This document shows positions 59,890-64,000 of a DNA stretch of 64,000 nt, one piece after another. The translations under genes were made by a program, and so were the position numbers. Each line of letters begins with the position of its first letter. Positions within the stretch are counted from its first letter, which is position 1. Source of the DNA: Morella rubra (Eukaryota > Streptophyta > Magnoliopsida > Fagales > Myricaceae); assembly GCA_003952965.2 (NCBI GenBank), contig CM025853.1, positions 2,758,271 through 2,822,270 of the forward strand, in the 5' to 3' direction. The notes below the pieces were generated by a model. It did no database searches, had not been told where the DNA came from, and saw nothing but the letters and a program-made list of their open reading frames with translations.

Positions 59890-60697
59890 TCGGGAATGAA
59901 ACAGCTCTGGAACATGGAGGTTAATGATCGCTTGAAACACTTTCTATGGAAAGTGTTGTGGAAAGCGCTACCAAAAGAGAGCTGATTTGGCAAATGTCTT
60001 GAGAAATTCTCTCCCCTAGATATAAGATCTGTCAATTATGTGAAATAGAGGAGGAAACTGTAGAACACCTCTTCATTAGATGGCCTTGTGCCAGAAAAAT
60101 ATGGAAACAAGGCCCATTGCCGATTGACTTTAACTTTGATAGAACCTGTTGAGGCAGAACCTCCAATGTTACAAAGAGCATCAAGCAGCATGGATAGAAA
60201 TTATGACACAAGCAAATTGAAGATGACAACCTCCTCCACATGATTTCCTAAAAGTGAATTTTGATGTAGCTACAAGGCAAAGTATGCAGTGATTGCCAAT
60301 ATAATTTCAAACCACGGGAAATCAGAGCAAATTCCCCACAGCGACCCAGTGACAGGTGAAACTTTAGCAGCTCGTATAGCAGCTGAGGCGGCTTTAAGAA
60401 GAGGAATGGAGAGAGTGCAATTTGAAGGGGATCAGGTTTGGTGGTAGTTCAAGCGGCAAACGATCCGCTGTATCCAATTAAACGTAGTGCAGAGCAGAAC
60501 CTGTTGCTGGGGAGATCCGAAATTCCTTGCTATACACCAAGGATTGTCTTTAAACAGAGTATCTCGTCAAGCAAATATCGAAGCCCACTGGTTGGCGACG
60601 TTGGCAGCGGATAATCGAGTCCATGGATTGATCCTCATTCCACTATCAATGTTACCACCTAAATTGGCGTACTATGATGTTACTCTGAACCCATCAT
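59890..60697 (+). pseudogene. LINE relic: zinc-binding RVT and RNase H remnants
   Basis: At about 59890-60130 the plus strand reads a decayed zf-RVT module (LKHFLWKVLWKALP, then CQLCEIEEETVEHLF and CARKIW). At about 60245-60697 an RNase H relic follows (KVNFDVA, GETLAARIAAEAALRRG, QFEGDQ, then RVSRQANIEAHWLATLA). Several stops and frameshifts separate the pieces, so it is dead. The orientation is opposite to the LINE relic at 26474-26800. Confidence 0.8.
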
Positions 60698-61262
60698 GAT
60701 GTAAAACTTGGATCACTAATAATATTATATAGTTGTCTAGAAATATATGTGTATTGTATCAGACAATTCGCAGGTCACATCCAACATCAGAAAGAGAGAG
60801 AAACAAGCAATATGGCCCATATTGAAAAAGATTTTGGCTTCGCCACCCGTTTTCTACCGTTTTCTCTTTGCTTTTTCTCTACGTCTGACATTGTAGTATA
60901 TTATTTTGCACCTAATTTAAGAAGTCATATTTTCCAGTTGAAGTTACAGGTCCGAGATGTCTTTGTATTTTGTTGTTGTTGGCATGAAGTTCTCAAGTGA
61001 TATAATAAAATGGATATGGCCGAGGGAAATATACACATCGCTTTAGTTTTCAGTTGTGCATTCTTCAGATTCCTTTGAAGTAAAATATGAAAACTTCTGG
61101 TGTATGTAGGCCACAGCAGGAAGTGGGGTACATGACATATGGGAGGCTCCAGTTTTTGGTCTGTCTAGGAAGAGAGGTTAGCTTAGCGTCAGGCTTAGAC
61201 GCCTTTGAATCCAAGCTAGCTATGGTAGCATTGACGCAGCCAGCACGCAAGAAAGCATGCAA
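60698..61262. other. Distal upstream region of CESA4
   Basis: No gene supported. It lies between the LINE relic and the CESA4 promoter. Confidence 0.4.
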
Positions 61263-61400
61263 ACCAAACGATCCCTCCTACCTATCGCTCGCTCGCTAAC
61301 GTCTCTTAGACTCAAACGGACGACTTCTCAACTCACAGTTGGTGGAGACCCTTGAACTCGAACCTGATATTTTTGCTCTTCCCCGACAGCTTCCTTATAA
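61263..61400 (+). promoter_or_regulatory. CESA4 proximal promoter with MYB46-type sites and TATA box
   Basis: ACCAAAC at 61263-61269 fits the secondary-wall MYB element SMRE (ACC[AT]A[AC][TC]). AGTTGGTG at 61337-61344 fits M46RE (RKTWGGTR). TTATAATA at about 61395 is a fair TATA box, which would put the transcription start roughly 55 bp before the ATG. These are the elements through which MYB46/MYB83 activate secondary-wall CESA genes. Matches are by eye and such short motifs also occur by chance. Confidence 0.5.
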
Positions 61401-61479
61401 TACCAGCTGCTTTCTCCTATCTCCCCTCACCAGCTCGAATCCTCCACTTTGTTTTTCTGTCATCTCTTTTTTGCTTGCC

Positions 61480-64000
61480 ATGGCCTCAAACACCATGGCT
61501 GGCCTAGTTGCTGGTTCTCACACCCGAAATGAACTCCATGTTTTGCATGGTGCTGACGAGGTAGTGAATTATGGTTCTTTATATCTTCACCATTTGCCTA
61601 TTTCTTCTTTAAAACATTTTCGCATCTCATAAGCTGTTTTTCCGGAAAACCAATCGCTCTCTGAAAGTTTTAAGTTGTAAGAAACTGCATATGTGAAGAT
61701 TTTTCTGAGAAAGATGTATTGTGGCAGCACCGGCCTCCAACCCGCCAGTCTAAGTCCAAAATTTGTCGAGTTTGCGGCGATGAGATTGGATACAAGGACA
61801 TTAATGGTACTGAGTTGTTTGTGGCCTGTCATGAATGCGGGTTTCCTGTTTGTCGGCCTTGCTATGATTATGAAAGAAGTGAAGGGAACCAGAGCTGTCC
61901 TCAGTGCAATACTCGCTATAAGCGTCATAAGGGTCAGCTTAAGCTTTCACTTCGTCTCATTTGAACTGTATTAACTCCGGGATGTAATGGAGAAAAGGTC
62001 TCAATGGTTAGTTTTTCTGGTTTTTCTATGTCCAGGATGTCCTAGAGTTGCAGGGGACGAGGAAACCTTCGCTGCAGATGATTCAGATGAAGAATTTCCG
62101 ATTAAGAATCACCATGATGACTCAGACAAACAAGATGTCCTTAACCACTCGGTAATTTCGACAAATCAATATCATCTCTAGCTAGCTATTTGTTGTGCTG
62201 CATAAGATAACAGGGCCAAAAGCTACTATTATCCCCTTCTCTTCAAATTTACACCTGCTGAAATAGCTCCATGAAAACTAATATTTGCTAAAACATATGT
62301 AAGCTATGTTGCTTATTGGACGCTGAGGTTTTCCTCTATTTGAGTAGATTTTAGAGATGAAAATATTTTGAAAGATAAACCTCCTTATCTTATATTAAAA
62401 AATACTAGGGAATTCAAACAATAGTAACGGGCTTAGAATGGTGGGTTTTGCAGGAAAATGGGGATTACAATCACCAGCAGTGGCAGCCTAATGGTTCGTT
62501 TGCAGGAAGTGGTAAGAGATCTTTTGACGCATTTTTCTGCATTCATGGTTAGCAAGCCCTTAGTTTATTTCTATTCTTCATTCATTCATCAATGGTTTTT
62601 TGGGATGGTGGTGGATGGGGGCATAGTTACTGGTAAGGACTTTGAAGGGGAGAAAGAGGTCTACAGTAATGCAGAATGGAAAGAAAGAATAGAGAAATGG
62701 AAAGTCAGGCAGGAAAAGAGAGGTTTAAAAACCAACGATGATGGAAGTAACGATCAGGGAGATGAAGATGACTATCTGTAAGTGCTTCCTCATTCTCTGC
62801 CATTCACTGAAACCACCTGCTAAACCATCTGCGATAAAATTCAATAACTACCAAGATTTGTCTTTCGATTATGACAGACATTAACACCTTCCTTTGCAGT
62901 TTGGCAGAAGCCAGGCAGCCTTTGTGGCGTAAGATACCAATCCCCTCGAGCAAAATAAGCCCATATAGGATAGTCATTGTACTCCGGCTAATCATACTTG
63001 CTTTCTTCCTCCGCTTCCGAATTTTAACTCCAGCATATGATGCTTACCCCTTGTGGCTCATCTCTGTAATTTGTGAGGTATGGTTTGCGTTCTCTTGGAT
63101 ACTTGACCAATTCCCTAAATGGTTCCCCATCACCCGAGAAACTTACTTAGACCGCTTGTCGATGAGGTTTGAGCGTGAGGGAGAACCAAACCGTTTAGCC
63201 CCAGTTGATGTCTATGTGAGTACTGTCGACCCTCTGAAGGAACCACCAATCATAACAGCAAATACAGTTCTTTCCATCTTGTCTGTTGATTACCCTATTG
63301 ATAAGGTGAGCTGTTATGTATCGGATGATGGTGCATCGATGCTCCTTTTTGATACACTATCAGAAACTGCTGAGTTTGCAAGAAGATGGGTGCCATTTTG
63401 CAAGAAATATAGCATTGAGCCAAGGGCCCCTGAGTTTTACTTCTCTCAGAAGATTGACTATTTGAAAGACAAGGTTCTACCCAGCTTTGTCAAGGAGCGT
63501 AGAGCTATGAAAGTAAGCAAACTGATTAAGGAAGATAAAATTTAGGCGATCTTCACTTTTAGCCTATCAAAAAGAGATCCAAACTACTAAAATCGTCACA
63601 TTCATTTAGTTCCAAAACTATTAAAATTTATCAACATTCACCATATTATAGGACATAGCTGTCAATATCTTATTTTCTGCATATTTCAACTGTCGGATCC
63701 TATAACATAACGAATATCGATGCATTTTGATGGTTTTAGGGCAAAATGTGACGATTTTGGTAGTTTGGACTACTTTTTGACATTTGATGTGAGTTTATGG
63801 GCTAAACGTAATCTTTCCCCTAAAATTTATTTGCTTAATATTTCTTGCACCTCTTCCCTGCAACCAAATGAGGCTCAAGGGATTATACTATTGCATTGCA
63901 GAGAGAGTATGAAGAGTTCAAGGTAAGAATTAATGCACTGGTGGCTAACGCTCAGAAGAAACCAGAAGAAGGATGGGTAATGCAGGACGGTACCCCATGG
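61480..64000 (+). CDS. CESA4: Cellulose synthase A catalytic subunit 4 type, 5' part only (cut by window end)
   Basis: Exons 61480-61560, 61728-61932, 62036-62151, 62454-62511, 62627-62777, 62900-63512 and 63902-beyond 64000 join in frame; about 307 of the usual roughly 1050 residues are present. The N-terminal RING-type zinc finger has all eight cysteines (C40 to C87, from CRVCGDE to CPQC). A variable acidic segment follows, then two transmembrane helices (about 224-246 and 255-275) and the start of the glycosyltransferase domain with the first catalytic pair in SDDGAS (D346, D347). The wording around [25 protein letters not shown] and the zinc finger fits the CESA4/IRX5 clade, one of three subunits of the secondary-wall complex in the plasma membrane. 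Later D, D, QxxRW motifs lie outside. The Y-L-L-A-E-A junction at exon 6 differs slightly from the usual L-D/E-A-E-A. Confidence 0.94.
63550..63820. mobile_element. Foldback MITE in CESA4 intron 6
   Basis: CCAAACTACTAAAATCGTCA at 63579 pairs with TGACGATTTTGGTAGTTTGG ending at 63768; outward, TCAAAAAG and CTTTTTGA continue the pairing, and TTTAGCC/GGCTAAA extends it further. It fills most of the 389-bp intron and leaves the splice sites intact. Confidence 0.75.

Overview
This is eukaryotic nuclear DNA from a flowering plant, most likely a woody eudicot. The evidence is spliced genes with GT-AG introns, AT-rich intergenic DNA full of plant transposon families, and plant-specific genes: a secondary-wall CESA4-type cellulose synthase, a PHR1-type MYB-CC factor and a MIK2-type LRR receptor kinase. 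The species cannot be named from the sequence. I saw no rRNA, tRNA gene, CRISPR array or organelle DNA.

Layout. 1-3797: a giant near-perfect palindrome ending in a CACTA (En/Spm) terminus; its left end lies outside the window. 3798-11106: AT-rich intergenic DNA with tandem duplications and a promoter-proximal MITE. 11107-14945: an LRR receptor-like kinase (+). 16411-25976: nested transposons, with an apparently intact Copia LTR retrotransposon (16642-23332, TSD TGAAG) and a non-autonomous hAT element (23888-25797, 8-bp TSD), both seemingly inside an older minus-strand poly(A)-tailed element. 26474-26800: a LINE RNase H relic (-). 27233-29146: glutathionyl-hydroquinone reductase (-). 31634-33915: ribosomal protein uL14/RPL23 (+). 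34912-42972: a multi-exon plant gene of unknown function that looks damaged in its 3' half (+). 45388-47430: HAD-type acid phosphatase/VSP-like (+). 49198-49417: a tRNA-derived SINE with target-site duplications. 52200-59118: PHR1-like regulator (+) with a long 5'-UTR intron and two tiny uORFs, one a bare AUGUAA. 59890-60697: a second LINE relic (+). 61480-64000: 5' part of CESA4 (+), cut by the window end.

The genes are independent plant transcription units, not an operon. The acid phosphatase and the PHR-like regulator both relate to phosphate biology, but their closeness may be chance. The strongest non-genic theme is foldback DNA: one 3.6-kb palindrome and many MITE-sized inverted repeats, several inside introns or next to promoters. 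The most testable observations are the palindromic CACTA element, the AUGUAA uORF of the PHR-like gene, the MITE in the RPL23 upstream region, and the decaying gene at 34.9-43.0 kb. Exon borders were chosen by eye from splice consensus, reading phase and family similarity.
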